A stretch of 64,000 nucleotides of DNA, from the NCBI RefSeq assembly GCF_015477605.1, contig NZ_JADLQX010000016.1:124001-188000 (forward strand), given 5' to 3'. Both the position numbers and the translations under genes were made by a program. Below are positions 53,569-63,908 of the stretch, in pieces (position 1 is the first letter of the stretch; each line of letters opens with the position of its first letter). The DNA is from Nocardia amamiensis (lineage in GTDB: Bacteria > Actinomycetota > Actinomycetes > Mycobacteriales > Mycobacteriaceae). The notes below the pieces were generated by a model. The model had not been told where the DNA came from. It searched no databases and saw only the letters and a list, made by a program, of their open reading frames with translations.

Positions 53569-54465
53569 ATGCTCGTGCGAGTGCAGAACGCCGCAGGCAC
53601 CAATGCCGAGCGAGCGCTGATCGATTGGCTGCGCACCTGGAAGGACCCGGATAGTCCGCACGGTGTCGCGACGATCACCTGCAGCCTGTTCCACAAGGAC
53701 CGGCTGCATCCTTTCGATGCCGTGATCTGGACGCCGACCAGCTGCGTGGTCATCGAGGCCGACGCGCTCGTGGCCAGGCAGGACGGCGTGCTCGAGGTCC
53801 CGCTGAACGGGCCGTGGACGATCAACGGCGAGCCGGCGGCGATGGAGAGCCGCGACCGCCGCACACCGCTGGAGAAGTCGCGGGAGCACACCTTCGCATT
53901 GCAGGAATGGCTGGCCGCCCGCGGTCTCGGGCAGCGTGTCGTGCACGGCGTCGCGCTGGTGGTCCCGCTGCCCGGCGCTCAGCTGCGGCTGGAGCAGGCC
54001 TGGGCCGACCCGAGTTTCGACGTGATCATCGGCGACGACCCGTCCCGGCTGCGGCACTATTTCGACGCGCTCGCCGCGGAGGAGAAATTCCTCTGGACCG
54101 CCAATGACGTCGCCATCGCGTTCCGCGGGCTGGGCATCCTGCCCTTTCTGCCCGCCCCGCAGGACCTGCTCGCCGAGGGCTTCCTCGGTCCGATCGACAT
54201 CAAGCTCTGGCACGGCGGCCCCAACCAGGCGCAGGCGGAGGCGTACGCCGAGGAGCTCGCGCAGTTGGAACGGGACGCGCAGGCATCCGCCTTCGTCGTC
54301 CGGGCGCCCTGGTACAGCCCGTGGAAGCTGTATCCGCGGGAGCCGGGGGATCTCGATTTCGGCCGCGCGGTGATGCGCACCGTTCTCGCGATCGGGATGG
54401 TCATCGTTTTCGTCTGGGTCCTGTGGTTCGTCGTCACCGCGATCACGACCTACGGACCCGGCTGA
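53569..54465 (+). CDS. NERD-like nuclease-related membrane protein
   Basis: 298 residues. The N-terminal 150 residues resemble a nuclease-related domain: 'NAERALIDWLRTWKDPDSP', 'LHPFDAVIWTPTSCVVIEAD' with the Asp and Glu of a PD-(D/E)XK-like core; the usual final Lys is not obvious. The C-terminus has one membrane segment ('VLAIGMVIVFVWVLWFVVT'). Function unknown. ATG 53569 is preferred to an upstream start at 53515, which lacks a ribosome-binding site. Confidence 0.75.
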   Translation: MLVRVQNAAGTNAERALIDWLRTWKDPDSPHGVATITCSLFHKDRLHPFDAVIWTPTSCVVIEADALVARQDGVLEVPLNGPWTINGEPAAMESRDRRTPLEKSREHTFALQEWLAARGLGQRVVHGVALVVPLPGAQLRLEQAWADPSFDVIIGDDPSRLRHYFDALAAEEKFLWTANDVAIAFRGLGILPFLPAPQDLLAEGFLGPIDIKLWHGGPNQAQAEAYAEELAQLERDAQASAFVVRAPWYSPWKLYPREPGDLDFGRAVMRTVLAIGMVIVFVWVLWFVVTAITTYGPG

Positions 54466-54528
54466 GCGGTCGGAGAGGGGCACCGGTTCGGTAGCCGGCG
54501 CGGGCCGTTGGCTCGCTATCGTCGACCG

Positions 54529-55224
54529 GTGCTCGCAGTCAGGCAGACCGGTCGGGGAAACAACGCGGCAACCGTCCATGCCGGTGTCGCTGCCACAGGC
54601 GTTGCCGCCACCGCAGCGATTCCTGCGACACTTCCTGCCGACGGAGGACCCTCGGCGCTCGATCGCGCCATCGCCGATCCTGTCCACGCGGCACTCGACG
54701 CGCGACCAGGTGTCTACGAAGCGCTCGTCGTCCCGAGCAATGGGTACGTCCTGCTGCCGCTGCTGATCCTGGCCTGCGTTTGGTTCGCTCGCCGTGGCGA
54801 TCTACGACGCGCCGCGACGATGCTGGTCGTGCCGGAACTGGCGGTTGCGATCAATACCTGGCTACTGAAACCACTATGGGGGCGACAGTGGCATGACTAT
54901 CTCGCCTACCCGAGTGGGCACACCGTCCATTTGGTCGCGATCGGGGCCACCTTCGTACTGCTGACGGAGCCGACGCACGCGCGGCGCGTGGTCGCCGCGG
55001 TGGCGACCGTCGCGATGCCGGCGGCGGCTGTCGGCATGATCGGCCTCGGCTATCACCATGCGACGGACATTCTCGGCGGCATCGCGGCGGCGATCACGAT
55101 GGCGATATCGCTGTGCTGGGCCGCCGGACTCCTGGACCGCGGTAAAGCCCGAGGCACCGCGACCCAGACATATGCGGCCGCCGAGCGCGCCCCGCGGCGG
55201 GGCGCCTCCGATCCCGTCGGCTAG
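54529..55224 (+). CDS. PAP2-family membrane phosphatase
   Basis: 231 residues with five to six hydrophobic helices. The PAP2 motifs are 'LLKPLWGRQWHD' (KxxxxxxR), 'LAYPSGHTVH' (PSGH) and 'GLGYHHATDILGG' (SRxxxxxHxxxD variant). It would dephosphorylate a lipid or undecaprenyl phosphate at the membrane. GTG at 54529 is preferred to TTG at 54508; neither has a strong ribosome-binding site. It follows the NERD-like gene by 63 bases. Confidence 0.85.
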   Translation: MLAVRQTGRGNNAATVHAGVAATGVAATAAIPATLPADGGPSALDRAIADPVHAALDARPGVYEALVVPSNGYVLLPLLILACVWFARRGDLRRAATMLVVPELAVAINTWLLKPLWGRQWHDYLAYPSGHTVHLVAIGATFVLLTEPTHARRVVAAVATVAMPAAAVGMIGLGYHHATDILGGIAAAITMAISLCWAAGLLDRGKARGTATQTYAAAERAPRRGASDPVG

Positions 55225-55394
55225 GCGGCTGCCTCGGCTCCGCGGCCCGCCGCGGGCCTGCCGGACGGCTGCGCCCCCCTACACGCTGGCCTGTGCCTGC
55301 CCAGCGGCGGACAGGGACTCCTCCCGCGCGCCCGTTATCCAGCCGCCTCTGCCCTACTGCCACAGGGTCGGAAACAGCCTTCGTCTGGATGCCC

Positions 55395-57326
55395 TCAGGT
55401 CCGGTCGTACACGCTGGCGTCGTCGAGCATGGCCGCGCGCAGCATCGACTCGGGGACGCCCATGGCCTCGACCAGGGTCAGCGCATGCGGGCGCAGCCGG
55501 TCGACCAGTTCGTTCACACCGCGGCGCACCGCCTTGGCCCGCTCCACCGACATGAACCGGTGCATGATGAACCAGGCCTGGCTCTCCTCGATGATCGAGT
55601 AGACGTACAGGTCGCACATCGATCCGGCGAGTTCGCGCGCGTCCGGATCGTCGATGCCCGCGATGCCCTCGATGAAGGCCTCCAGCACCAAGCGGTCGAT
55701 GTGCGCCGCGCCCGCGGCCAGGATGTGGTCCTGGGCGTTGTTGAACGCTTCGAACGGGCGGGTGTCCTGGGCTCGCGCGCGCAGCCGGTGTGCCGCGGTC
55801 CGGACCAGATAGTCCTCGCGGTCGGCCAACAGCTGCAGTTGCACGGCCCGGCGCGACAGGTCACCGTCGTCGACGGACTCGCCACTGCGGTCTCGGAGGG
55901 TCTGGATCAGCTGGCGCACGCCCGATCGTTTGCGCACCACGTCACCGGCCATGGTGGCGGCGAAACGCACCCAGCCCAAGGCGTCCAGGTCGCGGATCTC
56001 GTCGGCGTAGGCGGTGAGCAGTTCCTTGGCCACCAGTTGGGTGAGCACGACGTTGTCACCTTCGAAGGTGGTGAACACATCGGTGTCGGCTTTCAGCGTG
56101 ACCAGCCGGTTCTCCGTGAGATAGCCCGCGCCGCCGCATGCTTCGCGGCATTCCTGGATGGCGCGGGTGGCGTGCCTGGTCTGCGCGACCTTCAGGCCCG
56201 CGGCGCGCTTCTCCAGCGCACGCTGCGCGCCCGGCTCCAGATCCTGGCCGGTCTGCACCAGATGCATCCGGCGCACCAGGTCGTTCTGCGCGAACGCGAG
56301 CGCGTACGACTTCGCGAGCAGCGGCAGCAGGCGGCGCTGATGGCTGCGGTAGTCCAGCAGAACGGTTTCCACGCCGGTGTCGGGGTCGGCGAACTGGCGG
56401 CGCTTCAGCGCGTAGCGCACCGCGATGCTCAGCGCGACGCGCGCACCGGCCGCCGCGGCGCCGCCGACGCTGACCCGGCCGCGCACCAGCGTGCCGAGCG
56501 TGGTGAAGAACCTGCGGCTGGGGTTATCGATCTCGGAGCTGTAGGTGCCGTCCGGCGCGACGTCGGCGTAGCGGTTGAGCAGGTTCTCCCGCGGGACCCG
56601 CACGTGATCGAACGCGATGCGCCCGTTGTCCACGCCTGGCAGGCCGCCCTTGAGTCCGTCATCGATGGTGGTCACGCCGGGCAGGTCGGCGCCGTTCTCG
56701 TCCCGGATCGGCACCAGCAGGCAGTGCACGCCCTGGTTCTCGCCATTGGTGATCAGCTGCGCGAAAACCGCTGCCATCCTGGCGTGTTCGGCCGCGCCGC
56801 CGATGTAGTCCTTGCGCGCCGACGGCGTCGGCGAGTGCACCACGAACTCCTCGGTCCGCGGATCGTAGGTCGCGGTGGTCTCCAGGTTCGCGACGTCGCT
56901 GCCGTGTCCGGATTCGGTCATGGCGAAGCACCCGAGCAGATCCAGCGAGATCAACTGTTCGATGTACTCCCGGTGCCGTTCGGTGCCGAGGTTCTCCACC
57001 GCGCCGCCGAACAGTCCCCATTGCACACCTGATTTCACCCATAGCGACAGATCCGCGTAGGCCAGCATCTCCAGGCCGACCACCGCCGCCCCGGGTTCGC
57101 CGGTGCCGCCGTGCTCCCGGCGGAATCCGCGCTCGGCGAATCCCATCGTCGCGATGACCCGCATCTGGTCGAGCACCCGCGCCCGCGCCGCCTTGTAATC
57201 CAAGGACGGGTCCGCGGTGAACTCCTCGCCCGCCAGCAGGATTCGAGCTTCTTCCCGGACCGCCGCCCAGGGTCCGTCCAGTGCCGCGCGTAGGTGTTCC
57301 GCCGTCGTCGTCGTGCTGGTCGTCAT
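55395..57326 (-). CDS. Large acyl-CoA dehydrogenase/oxidase-like protein
   Basis: 643 residues, longer than the usual 380-residue dehydrogenases and similar to the acyl-CoA oxidase-like group with an extra C-terminal helical domain. 'GCFAMTESGHGSDVANLETT' is the flavin-binding motif, 'FDHVRVPRENLLNRYADV' the middle domain and 'CGGAGYLTENRLVTLKADTD' then 'VFTTFEGDNVVLTQLVAKEL' the C-terminal domain motif. The ATG at 57326 is chosen because it starts the conserved N-terminus. It is divergent from a TetR gene whose promoter contains an inverted repeat; that regulator may control it. Confidence 0.93.
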   Translation of the reverse strand: MTTSTTTTAEHLRAALDGPWAAVREEARILLAGEEFTADPSLDYKAARARVLDQMRVIATMGFAERGFRREHGGTGEPGAAVVGLEMLAYADLSLWVKSGVQWGLFGGAVENLGTERHREYIEQLISLDLLGCFAMTESGHGSDVANLETTATYDPRTEEFVVHSPTPSARKDYIGGAAEHARMAAVFAQLITNGENQGVHCLLVPIRDENGADLPGVTTIDDGLKGGLPGVDNGRIAFDHVRVPRENLLNRYADVAPDGTYSSEIDNPSRRFFTTLGTLVRGRVSVGGAAAAGARVALSIAVRYALKRRQFADPDTGVETVLLDYRSHQRRLLPLLAKSYALAFAQNDLVRRMHLVQTGQDLEPGAQRALEKRAAGLKVAQTRHATRAIQECREACGGAGYLTENRLVTLKADTDVFTTFEGDNVVLTQLVAKELLTAYADEIRDLDALGWVRFAATMAGDVVRKRSGVRQLIQTLRDRSGESVDDGDLSRRAVQLQLLADREDYLVRTAAHRLRARAQDTRPFEAFNNAQDHILAAGAAHIDRLVLEAFIEGIAGIDDPDARELAGSMCDLYVYSIIEESQAWFIMHRFMSVERAKAVRRGVNELVDRLRPHALTLVEAMGVPESMLRAAMLDDASVYDRT

Positions 57327-57408
57327 GACTCGACGATAGCCCGGTACACGGACCCGAAACGGTTGACGTGACAAGTCCTCGTATGCTCTTGCAAGGAATT
57401 GAACGAGT

Positions 57409-57424
57409 GTTTAATATACTGAAC
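57409..57424 (+). promoter_or_regulatory. Partial inverted repeat at the TetR start, putative operator and leaderless promoter
   Basis: GTTTAATATACTGAAC is palindromic at 12 of 16 positions. It contains a -10-like TATACT (57415-57420), which puts the transcript start at or near the GTG at 57427, so the TetR mRNA may be leaderless and the repressor would cover its own start site. Confidence 0.45.
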
Positions 57425-57426
57425 AT

Positions 57427-58080
57427 GTGTTTGATCGACAGCCCGTTCCGCAAGGATCCGCCGCGGATCTGACCACCGCGGCCCGCATTCGCGATTCCGC
57501 GATCGAGGTATTCGGCGAATACGGATTCCAGGTCGGAGTCCGCAAAATCGCCGCCGCCGCCGGGGTCTCCCCCGGGTTGGTCAACCATCACTTCGGCTCC
57601 AAGGACGGACTGCGCGCCGCCTGCGACGACCGGGTGCTGCAGCTGATCCGGGACGAGAAGATCAAGGCGATCACCGCGTCATCGGTCGCGTCGGGCATGC
57701 TCAACGCCCTCGCCGAGATCGAGTCGTACGCGCCGCTGGTGGCCTACATGGTGCGCAGCCTCCAAGCCGGTGGGCCGATGGCGGAATCGCTGTTCGACCA
57801 CATGGCCGCCGATGCCGAGGTCTATCTCGAGAAGGGCGTCGAGGCGGGCAGGGTCAAACCCAGCCGTGACCCCGCGGCGCGCGCCAGATACCTCATGATG
57901 CTGAACGTCGGCGCGACCCTGCTGTTCATGCAGCTGCGCCAGCACCGTGGCGAACCGATCGACTATCGCAAGGCGATTCGCGAACTCACCGAAGAACTCA
58001 CTCCACCGGCTCTGGAGTTCTACACCCAGGGCCTGCTCACCGATCCCACGATCTTGGACACGTTCACCAAGGAGAAGTGA
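57427..58080 (+). CDS. TetR/AcrR-family regulator of the ABC exporter operon
   Basis: 217 residues. HTH '[18 protein letters not shown]', '[19 protein letters not shown]' and '[15 protein letters not shown]'; the remainder is a helical ligand-binding domain. It overlaps the ABC ATPase start, so regulator and exporter form one operon, an arrangement typical of repressors that sense the exported compound. Confidence 0.92.
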   Translation: MFDRQPVPQGSAADLTTAARIRDSAIEVFGEYGFQVGVRKIAAAAGVSPGLVNHHFGSKDGLRAACDDRVLQLIRDEKIKAITASSVASGMLNALAEIESYAPLVAYMVRSLQAGGPMAESLFDHMAADAEVYLEKGVEAGRVKPSRDPAARARYLMMLNVGATLLFMQLRQHRGEPIDYRKAIRELTEELTPPALEFYTQGLLTDPTILDTFTKEK

Positions 58081-59012
58081 TGTCCGACATCATCGAGGTC
58101 AGCGACCTCCGCAAGACCTTCGGCCATGTCACCGCGCTGGACCGGCTGAACCTCACGGTCACCGAGGGCGAAATCCACGGCTTCCTCGGCCCCAACGGCG
58201 CGGGCAAGTCCACCACCATCCGGGTGTTGCTGGGCATCCTACGGGCGACGGGCGGGCGCGCTCGGCTCTTCGGCCGTGACCCATGGGCCGACGCCGTCGC
58301 CCTGCATCACGAATTGGCTTATGTCCCAGGCGATGTCACGCTGTGGCCGTCGTTGTCCGGCGGGGAGACCATCGACCTGCTGGCCAGGATGCGCGGCGAC
58401 ATCAACCAGAAACGACGCGCCGAGCTCATCGAGCGTTTCGACTTGGACCCACGCAAGAAGGCACGCACCTACTCCAAGGGCAACCGCCAGAAGGTCGCCT
58501 TGATCTCCGCGCTGGCCTCCGATGTCCGGCTGCTGCTGCTCGACGAGCCGACCTCGGGTCTCGACCCCTTGATGGAGCAGGTCTTCCGGGAGTGCGTGCA
58601 CGAGGCGCAGGAGCGCGGCACGACCGTTCTGCTGTCCAGTCACATCCTGTCCGAGGTGGAGGTGCTGTGCGACCGGGTGACCATCATCCGGGCCGGGCGC
58701 ACGGTGGAGAGCGGCTCACTGTCGGAGCTCCGTCATCTCTCGCGCACCTCGATCACCGCCGAATTGCTCGGCGACCCAGGCGATCTGAGCCGCATCCCGG
58801 GTGTGGAGGACATCGAACTCGACGGCGCCATGCTGCGCTGCCAGGTCGAGGGCGAGCACCTCGGGGAGCTGATCCGGGTGCTGGGCGACACCGGCGTGCG
58901 CAGTCTCATCAGCGCGCCACCGACGCTGGAAGAGCTGTTCCTGCGGCACTACCACGTCGACGGTGACAGCGCCGAGTCCGCCACGACCACCGGGGAGAAG
59001 GTGCGAGCATGA
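58080..59012 (+). CDS. ABC exporter ATPase (DrrA-like)
   Basis: 310 residues. Walker A 'GPNGAGKST', signature-like '[18 protein letters not shown]' (a degenerate LSGGQ, YSKGN, as in drug exporters of this group), Walker B '[17 protein letters not shown]' and switch '[15 protein letters not shown]'. It powers the two-domain permease encoded next. The start is ATG 58080 (GTG 58077 possible), overlapping the TetR stop. Confidence 0.92.
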   Translation: MSDIIEVSDLRKTFGHVTALDRLNLTVTEGEIHGFLGPNGAGKSTTIRVLLGILRATGGRARLFGRDPWADAVALHHELAYVPGDVTLWPSLSGGETIDLLARMRGDINQKRRAELIERFDLDPRKKARTYSKGNRQKVALISALASDVRLLLLDEPTSGLDPLMEQVFRECVHEAQERGTTVLLSSHILSEVEVLCDRVTIIRAGRTVESGSLSELRHLSRTSITAELLGDPGDLSRIPGVEDIELDGAMLRCQVEGEHLGELIRVLGDTGVRSLISAPPTLEELFLRHYHVDGDSAESATTTGEKVRA

Positions 59013-60640
59013 CCACCGCCATCGCCGACCGCGCCGCCGCGGCACCGGCATTCGGCGGCGGAGACTTCACCGGGACCGGCAGGCTGCTGCGACTGTACCT
59101 GCGCCGGGACCGGATAGTGCTGCCCCTGTGGACGCTGCTGATCGGTCTGATGCCCGCGTTCCAGGTGGTCAGCGTGAAGGATCTGTACAGCAACCCAGCC
59201 GATCTGGACAGCTTCGCGAAGACCACGGCCGACAGCCCGGCGCTGATCGCCATGTACGGCCCGGTGTTCAGCTCCGAACTCGGCTCGATCGGCACCTGGA
59301 AAGCGGGCGCCATGTACAGCATGATCGCCATCGCCACGGTGCTCACGGTCATCCGGCACACCAGGGTCGAGGAGGAGACCGGACGGGCGGAACTGGTGGG
59401 CGCCACCAGCATCGGCCGCTACGCCGGCCTCACCGCCACCCTCATCATGACCTACGCAGGCGCGCTGATCGCCGGAATCGCCTGTGCCTTGTCGTTGTAC
59501 GCCGCCGACCTGCCCGGTGCGGGAGCGCTGGCCTTCGGGGCCGCGCTGGCGGCGTCGGGCATCCTGTGGGGATCCGTCGCCGCGGTGGCAGCTCAGGTGA
59601 GCGCCGGGGCACGGGTCGCCCGCGGCGTCGCGTTCGGCGCGCTGGGCGCCGCGTTCGCCCTGCGGGCGGTCGGCGACGCCGGAAACGGTGTGCTGTCCTG
59701 GTTCTCGCCGATCGGGTGGTGCCTGCAGATCCGCCCGTACGCCGAGGAACGCTGGTGGGTGCTGATCCCTCTCGGCGCCGTCGCGGCGCTCGCCACCGCA
59801 GCCGCGTACATGTTGCTCGGCAACCGCGACACCGGCTCGGGACTGATCGCGGAACGTCCGGGACCGTCGACGGCGAGCACGCGCCTCTCCGGTCCCCTCG
59901 GGCTGGCCTGGCGGCTGCAACGCGGCACCCTCGTGGCGTGGACGGTCGGCTTCGCCCTGTACGGCCTGCTGATCGGCGGCGCGGTGCACAGCGTCGGCGA
60001 CATGCTCGGCGGAAGCGAGGCGGTCCGCGACATGGTCACCCGGATGGGCGGCTCGCAGGGGTTGCAAGAGTCGTTCATCACCTACGCGATCACGATGCTG
60101 GCCGCCGCGGCGTCGGCCTACTCGATCTCGGCGGCGCTGCGGCTGCACGACGAGGAGTCCAGCACGCGGGTCGAGTCCACGCTGTCCGGTGCGGTCGGCC
60201 GCGGCCGCTACGCGCTGAGCCACATCGGTTTCGCGCTGCTGGGTCCCGCGGCGGCCCTGCTGGTCTCCGGGGCGGCGATCGGCGTCGTCTACGGCGCCTC
60301 GGACGGCGACCTCGGCGCGAAGCTGCCGCAGTCGATCGGCGCCGCCGCCGTACAGCTGCCCGCGGTCTGGGTGGTCACCGGCATCGCGGTGGCCCTGTAC
60401 GGTGTCGTGCCGCGATTCGCGCCGGTCGCCTGGGCGGTGCTCAGCGCCATGGTGGTGATCTTCTTCGTCGGTTCGCTGGACGGACTGCCGCAGTGGACGG
60501 TCGATCTGGTGCCGTTCGTTCATCCGCCGAAGTTGCCCGGCGCGGAGTTCCAGGCGAAACCCGTGTTGTGGCTGCTCGGGATCGCCGCTGCTCTTCTCGC
60601 CGTCGGCGTCGCCGCGTTCCGCAGGCGCGACCTGCACTGA
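59009..60640 (+). CDS. ABC-2-type exporter permease
   Basis: 543 residues with about 12 hydrophobic segments in two similar halves. The first half opens '[18 protein letters not shown]', the second '[18 protein letters not shown]', each followed by a conserved 'R.EE..G..E.' stretch ('[13 protein letters not shown]', '[13 protein letters not shown]'). This matches the actinobacterial 'exporter of polyketide antibiotics' permease family. It overlaps the ATPase by four bases and the pair probably confers tolerance to a toxic compound. Confidence 0.9.
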   Translation: MTTAIADRAAAAPAFGGGDFTGTGRLLRLYLRRDRIVLPLWTLLIGLMPAFQVVSVKDLYSNPADLDSFAKTTADSPALIAMYGPVFSSELGSIGTWKAGAMYSMIAIATVLTVIRHTRVEEETGRAELVGATSIGRYAGLTATLIMTYAGALIAGIACALSLYAADLPGAGALAFGAALAASGILWGSVAAVAAQVSAGARVARGVAFGALGAAFALRAVGDAGNGVLSWFSPIGWCLQIRPYAEERWWVLIPLGAVAALATAAAYMLLGNRDTGSGLIAERPGPSTASTRLSGPLGLAWRLQRGTLVAWTVGFALYGLLIGGAVHSVGDMLGGSEAVRDMVTRMGGSQGLQESFITYAITMLAAAASAYSISAALRLHDEESSTRVESTLSGAVGRGRYALSHIGFALLGPAAALLVSGAAIGVVYGASDGDLGAKLPQSIGAAAVQLPAVWVVTGIAVALYGVVPRFAPVAWAVLSAMVVIFFVGSLDGLPQWTVDLVPFVHPPKLPGAEFQAKPVLWLLGIAAALLAVGVAAFRRRDLH

Positions 60641-60652
60641 TTCGCACCACCC

Positions 60653-60684
60653 GTGGCCCGCGCGAACTTCCTCGCGCGGGCCAC
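60653..60684 (+). terminator. Strong terminator of the TetR-ABC operon
   Basis: GTGGCCCGCGCG pairs perfectly with CGCGCGGGCCAC (12 base pairs, loop AACTTCCT), starting 12 bases after the permease stop. It ends the operon and separates it from the VWA gene. Confidence 0.85.
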
Positions 60685-60795
60685 TTCCCGTGACCGGGGA
60701 GTTCATTGGGGCGTCGCGGAATGTTTGCCCAATACGGTGTCCTGGACATGATGTACCGCGCGCCATGCGACATGGCGGACACATTGACAAGGAAA

Positions 60796-62691
60796 ATGCC
60801 GAGATTCACCAAGTTCACCGCCGTGCTCGCCACTCTTCTCATCGGTGCGGCACTGGCTGCTCCCGGAGTGTGGGCACAACCGGGCCGCGCTGAACAGCCG
60901 CCGCAGTATGCACCGACCATGCTGATCCTCGATGCCTCCGGGTCCATGCAGCGACCGGATCCGGCGGGCACCATGATGGACGCCGCCAAGACCGCGGTCC
61001 GCACGTTCGTCGATGCCGCGCCCGCCGAGTCGAAGGTCGGCCTGATGACCTACGGCACCAGCACCGGGAACACCGAGGCGGAGAAGTCCGCCGGATGCCG
61101 GGACGTGCGGCTGCTCCGGCCCGCCGACGCACTCGACAAGGCCGCGCTGACCACCGCCGTCGACGGAATCCAGGCCCGCGGCTGGACGCCGATGGGTACC
61201 GCCCTGCGGCAGGCTGCCGACGCGCTGCCCGGCTCCGGCCCACGCTCGGTCGTGCTGGTCTCCGACGGCGACGACACCTGCTCCCCGCCCGACCCCTGCG
61301 AGGTCGCGCGTGAGGTGAAGCAGCGCGGCATCGACCTGGTGATGCACGCGATCGGCTTCGCGGTGGACGCGAAGGCCCGCGCCCAGCTGACCTGCATGGC
61401 GCAGGCCACCGGCGGCACCTACACCGATGCGGCCGACGGTCGCGCGCTGGAGCGTGTCCTACCGCGAGTGAGTGCCGCGGCCCTGCGCAACTACCGCGCC
61501 GCGGGAACGCCCATCACCGGCACCAGCAGCCCTACGACCGCGCCGGTCGCCTCCCCCGGCCAGTACCTCGACACCATCGGTCAAAAGGAGACGCGGTATT
61601 GGGCTGCGGACGTGCCCGCGGGCGCCACCGCCTATTTCAGCGGCACCGTGTCGTTTCCGCGCGTCCCGGACGTCTCGGTTACCGATGACCTCAACACCCT
61701 CCAATTGCGCGTGTACGGCGCGGACGGGCAGGACTGCCACGTCTTCGAATCCGAGCTGACCACCAAATCCAGTGACGGCGAGGCGCTCACCGTCGCCAAG
61801 ACCTTCGACGGCGCGACCAAGGAGCGCACCGGTAGCGCCAGCGGCGACAAGTGCCGTGGCGGTGGTCGCTACTCCTTCGCCCTCACCTGGGACAAGGTCT
61901 CCACCGGCGTCCCGGAGCGACTGCCGATCGAACTGCTGATCGGCATCGAGCCAGCGGCCTCCGATCCGGGCAGAGGCTCCACGACGACCCCCACGGCTTT
62001 CTCCGAGCCGACCGGTTCCGGCACCCCCGTCACCGGTGGCGGATCGTTCAACGTGGCCGCTCCGCTCCCCGCTAGCGGCCGCTACACCGACACCCTGCGG
62101 CAAGGCGAGTTCGTGTTCTACCGGGTCCGGTTGGACTGGGGCCAGGGTCTGGCCTACCGCGTACATTTCGGCGGCAACGGTGGACGCGGCCTGGACAACG
62201 TCTCCAATATCCGCACCAGGCTCTACACCCCGATCCGCCAGGAGATCGGCTCCGACTTCGGCGCCTACACCGGCACCGACACGGTGCTGCCGAGCAAGGA
62301 CGCGCTGGCGACGCTTCCGATCCGCTACGCCAACCGGACCGCCGACGACATCAAGGCCCGCAGGCAGTCGGTGCCGGGCTGGTACTACATCGCGGTGAAG
62401 GTCGGCTCGACCTTCGAGGACGGCGACGCGGCTCCGGTGCCGATCCAGCTGGACCTGACCGTCACCGGCGCCCAGGAACCGGGGCCGACGTACTCCTCCG
62501 GCGTCTCCGACGGCGTCTTCGGGGAGAAGGCGTCCGCACAGCGCGTCGCGCACCACACCGACGCGGCAGCCGCCGCCGAGGCGGAAACCGAGTCACGGAA
62601 CCAGTGGCTGCTGCTCGCGGGTATCGGCGCGGCCGCCGCGGTTGTGGTCGGCATCATCGCGGGCGTCCTGTTGCTGCGCAGACGCGGGTAG
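60796..62691 (+). CDS. Secreted/anchored VWA-domain protein
   Basis: 631 residues. Signal peptide at the N-terminus ('FTKFTAVLATLLIGAALA', cleavage near 'VWAQP'), a von Willebrand A domain with intact MIDAS ('LILDASGSMQRP', 'WTPMGTAL', 'VSDGDDTCSPPDP'), a 230-residue extracellular region with two beta-rich PPC-like segments, and a C-terminal transmembrane helix ('LLLAGIGAAAAVVVGIIAG') ending 'RRRG'. It is a type I membrane protein facing the outside. ATG at 60796 follows AAGGA closely; ATG 60775 is an alternative. Confidence 0.88.
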   Translation: MPRFTKFTAVLATLLIGAALAAPGVWAQPGRAEQPPQYAPTMLILDASGSMQRPDPAGTMMDAAKTAVRTFVDAAPAESKVGLMTYGTSTGNTEAEKSAGCRDVRLLRPADALDKAALTTAVDGIQARGWTPMGTALRQAADALPGSGPRSVVLVSDGDDTCSPPDPCEVAREVKQRGIDLVMHAIGFAVDAKARAQLTCMAQATGGTYTDAADGRALERVLPRVSAAALRNYRAAGTPITGTSSPTTAPVASPGQYLDTIGQKETRYWAADVPAGATAYFSGTVSFPRVPDVSVTDDLNTLQLRVYGADGQDCHVFESELTTKSSDGEALTVAKTFDGATKERTGSASGDKCRGGGRYSFALTWDKVSTGVPERLPIELLIGIEPAASDPGRGSTTTPTAFSEPTGSGTPVTGGGSFNVAAPLPASGRYTDTLRQGEFVFYRVRLDWGQGLAYRVHFGGNGGRGLDNVSNIRTRLYTPIRQEIGSDFGAYTGTDTVLPSKDALATLPIRYANRTADDIKARRQSVPGWYYIAVKVGSTFEDGDAAPVPIQLDLTVTGAQEPGPTYSSGVSDGVFGEKASAQRVAHHTDAAAAAEAETESRNQWLLLAGIGAAAAVVVGIIAGVLLLRRRG

Positions 62692-62914
62692 GCGCATCCG
62701 GCCACCAGGAGAACCTCCGGGTGGGTGTGGCTGCGAAGGTCGCATCCGCCCGGAGCTTCTCGCGTCCCACGGTGATGCCCGCACCACGGTCCACGGCAGA
62801 AGGCTGACTATGCAGCGGTCCGGACAGCCCGACTATTCAGCTATGCGGCAGCTCTGCCTTCTCCGCCCGGCGCAAGGCTGTGGTCGCTGCGTAGCCGGTG
62901 ACGCGGCCCCGGCA
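62692..62914. other. Intergenic with a weak hairpin after the VWA gene
   Basis: CCACC-A-GGAG can pair with CTCC-G-GGTGG at 62702-62724 with a short loop, a possible terminator for the VWA gene. I see no gene in these 223 bases. Confidence 0.4.
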
Positions 62915-63784
62915 TCACCGCGTGTGTTCGATCCCCAATTTCCCGGCCAGCCGGGTGAGGTAGGCCCGCACGTCGTCCACCGGACGGTCGGGCAACCCGA
63001 AAACAGCTTCGGTGACTCCGGATTCGGCCCATCGCGCCAGCTGCTCCGGATCATGGCGCCCGGCGAGCGCCACGATCTCGGGCAGGTCCGCGCGGTCGTG
63101 CTCGCGCCAGATGCGTTGCAGCAAAGCGACTTTCTCGTCCAAGCCGTCTTCGGTCGGAGTGGTGATCCACCCGTCGGCGTGCTTCGCCAGCCAGGTGAAG
63201 TTCCGCTCGGTGCCCGCCGCGCCGAGCAGCACCGGAATCCGCTTCCGCACCGGCTTCGGCCACGACCAGCTGGCGCCGAAGGTCACGAACTCGCCGGCGA
63301 ATTCGGCCTCCTCCTCGGTCCAGAGGGCACGCATGGCGTCCAGATGCTCGCGCAGCACGGACCTGCGCTTGCCCGCGGGCACGCCGTGATGGGCCAATTC
63401 GTCGGTGTTCCAGCCGAATCCGACGCCCAGGCGCACCCGGCCGCCGGACAGATGGTCCAGCGAGGCAATGGTCTTGGCCAGCGTGATCGGATGGTGTTCG
63501 GCGGGCAGCGCCACGGCGGTGGACAGACCGATGCGCTCGGTCACCGCCGCCGCCGTGCCGAGTGCGACCCACGGGTCGAGGGTGCGCAGATACCGGTCGT
63601 CGGGCAGGCTCGCGTCGCCGGTGCGCGGGTGCGCCGCCGCCCGGACGACCGGGATGTGGGTGTGCTCGGGCACATAGAACGTGTCGAAACCGGCACGTTC
63701 CGCGGCCGCGGCCGCATCCGCGGGGGTGATGCCCCGATCGCTGGTGAACAACACGATTCCGTACCGCACCGTACCCGCTCCCAT
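62915..63784 (-). CDS. F420-dependent luciferase-like (LLM) oxidoreductase
   Basis: 289 residues with the TIM-barrel LLM pattern: 'RYGIVLFTSDRGITPADAA' at the N-terminus, 'FDTFYVPEHTHIPV', 'LSGGRVRLGVGFGWNTDEL' and 'PVLLGAAGTERNFTWLAKHA'. The group uses coenzyme F420 in actinobacteria. Start ATG 63784 is chosen because a longer open frame (to 63946) crosses the KstR box. Just upstream lies a perfect KstR box, so the enzyme probably belongs to sterol catabolism; an F420-type enzyme of this kind (recalled as Rv3520c) is in the mycobacterial KstR regulon. Confidence 0.88.
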   Translation of the reverse strand: MGAGTVRYGIVLFTSDRGITPADAAAAAERAGFDTFYVPEHTHIPVVRAAAHPRTGDASLPDDRYLRTLDPWVALGTAAAVTERIGLSTAVALPAEHHPITLAKTIASLDHLSGGRVRLGVGFGWNTDELAHHGVPAGKRRSVLREHLDAMRALWTEEEAEFAGEFVTFGASWSWPKPVRKRIPVLLGAAGTERNFTWLAKHADGWITTPTEDGLDEKVALLQRIWREHDRADLPEIVALAGRHDPEQLARWAESGVTEAVFGLPDRPVDDVRAYLTRLAGKLGIEHTR

Positions 63785-63793
63785 CGCCGAAAT

Positions 63794-63807
63794 TAGAACA
63801 AGTTCTA
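63794..63807. promoter_or_regulatory. KstR operator (sterol-catabolism repressor box)
   Basis: TAGAACAAGTTCTA is a perfect palindrome (six-base arms) and fits the KstR consensus TnnAACnnGTTnnA at every defined position. It lies 10 bases upstream of the LLM oxidoreductase start and about 100 bases from the divergent plus-strand gene. Confidence 0.75.
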
Positions 63808-63908
63808 CCATGGGCTCGCCGGTCCGGCCAAGCGTCCGGCCAGGACCGACACGCCCGCCCCGAACCGCGCGGATGCCAACGACACGCCGGGTGACTAGGT
63901 TCGCGTCC

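Noticed and set aside
55293-57032. 579-codon plus-strand frame opposite the large acyl-CoA dehydrogenase
   Set aside because: Antisense shadow; the minus-strand gene has clear ACAD motifs.
62920-62945. GTTCGATCCCC string resembling a tRNA T-arm
   Set aside because: It lies within the LLM oxidoreductase coding sequence and no cloverleaf can be built around it.
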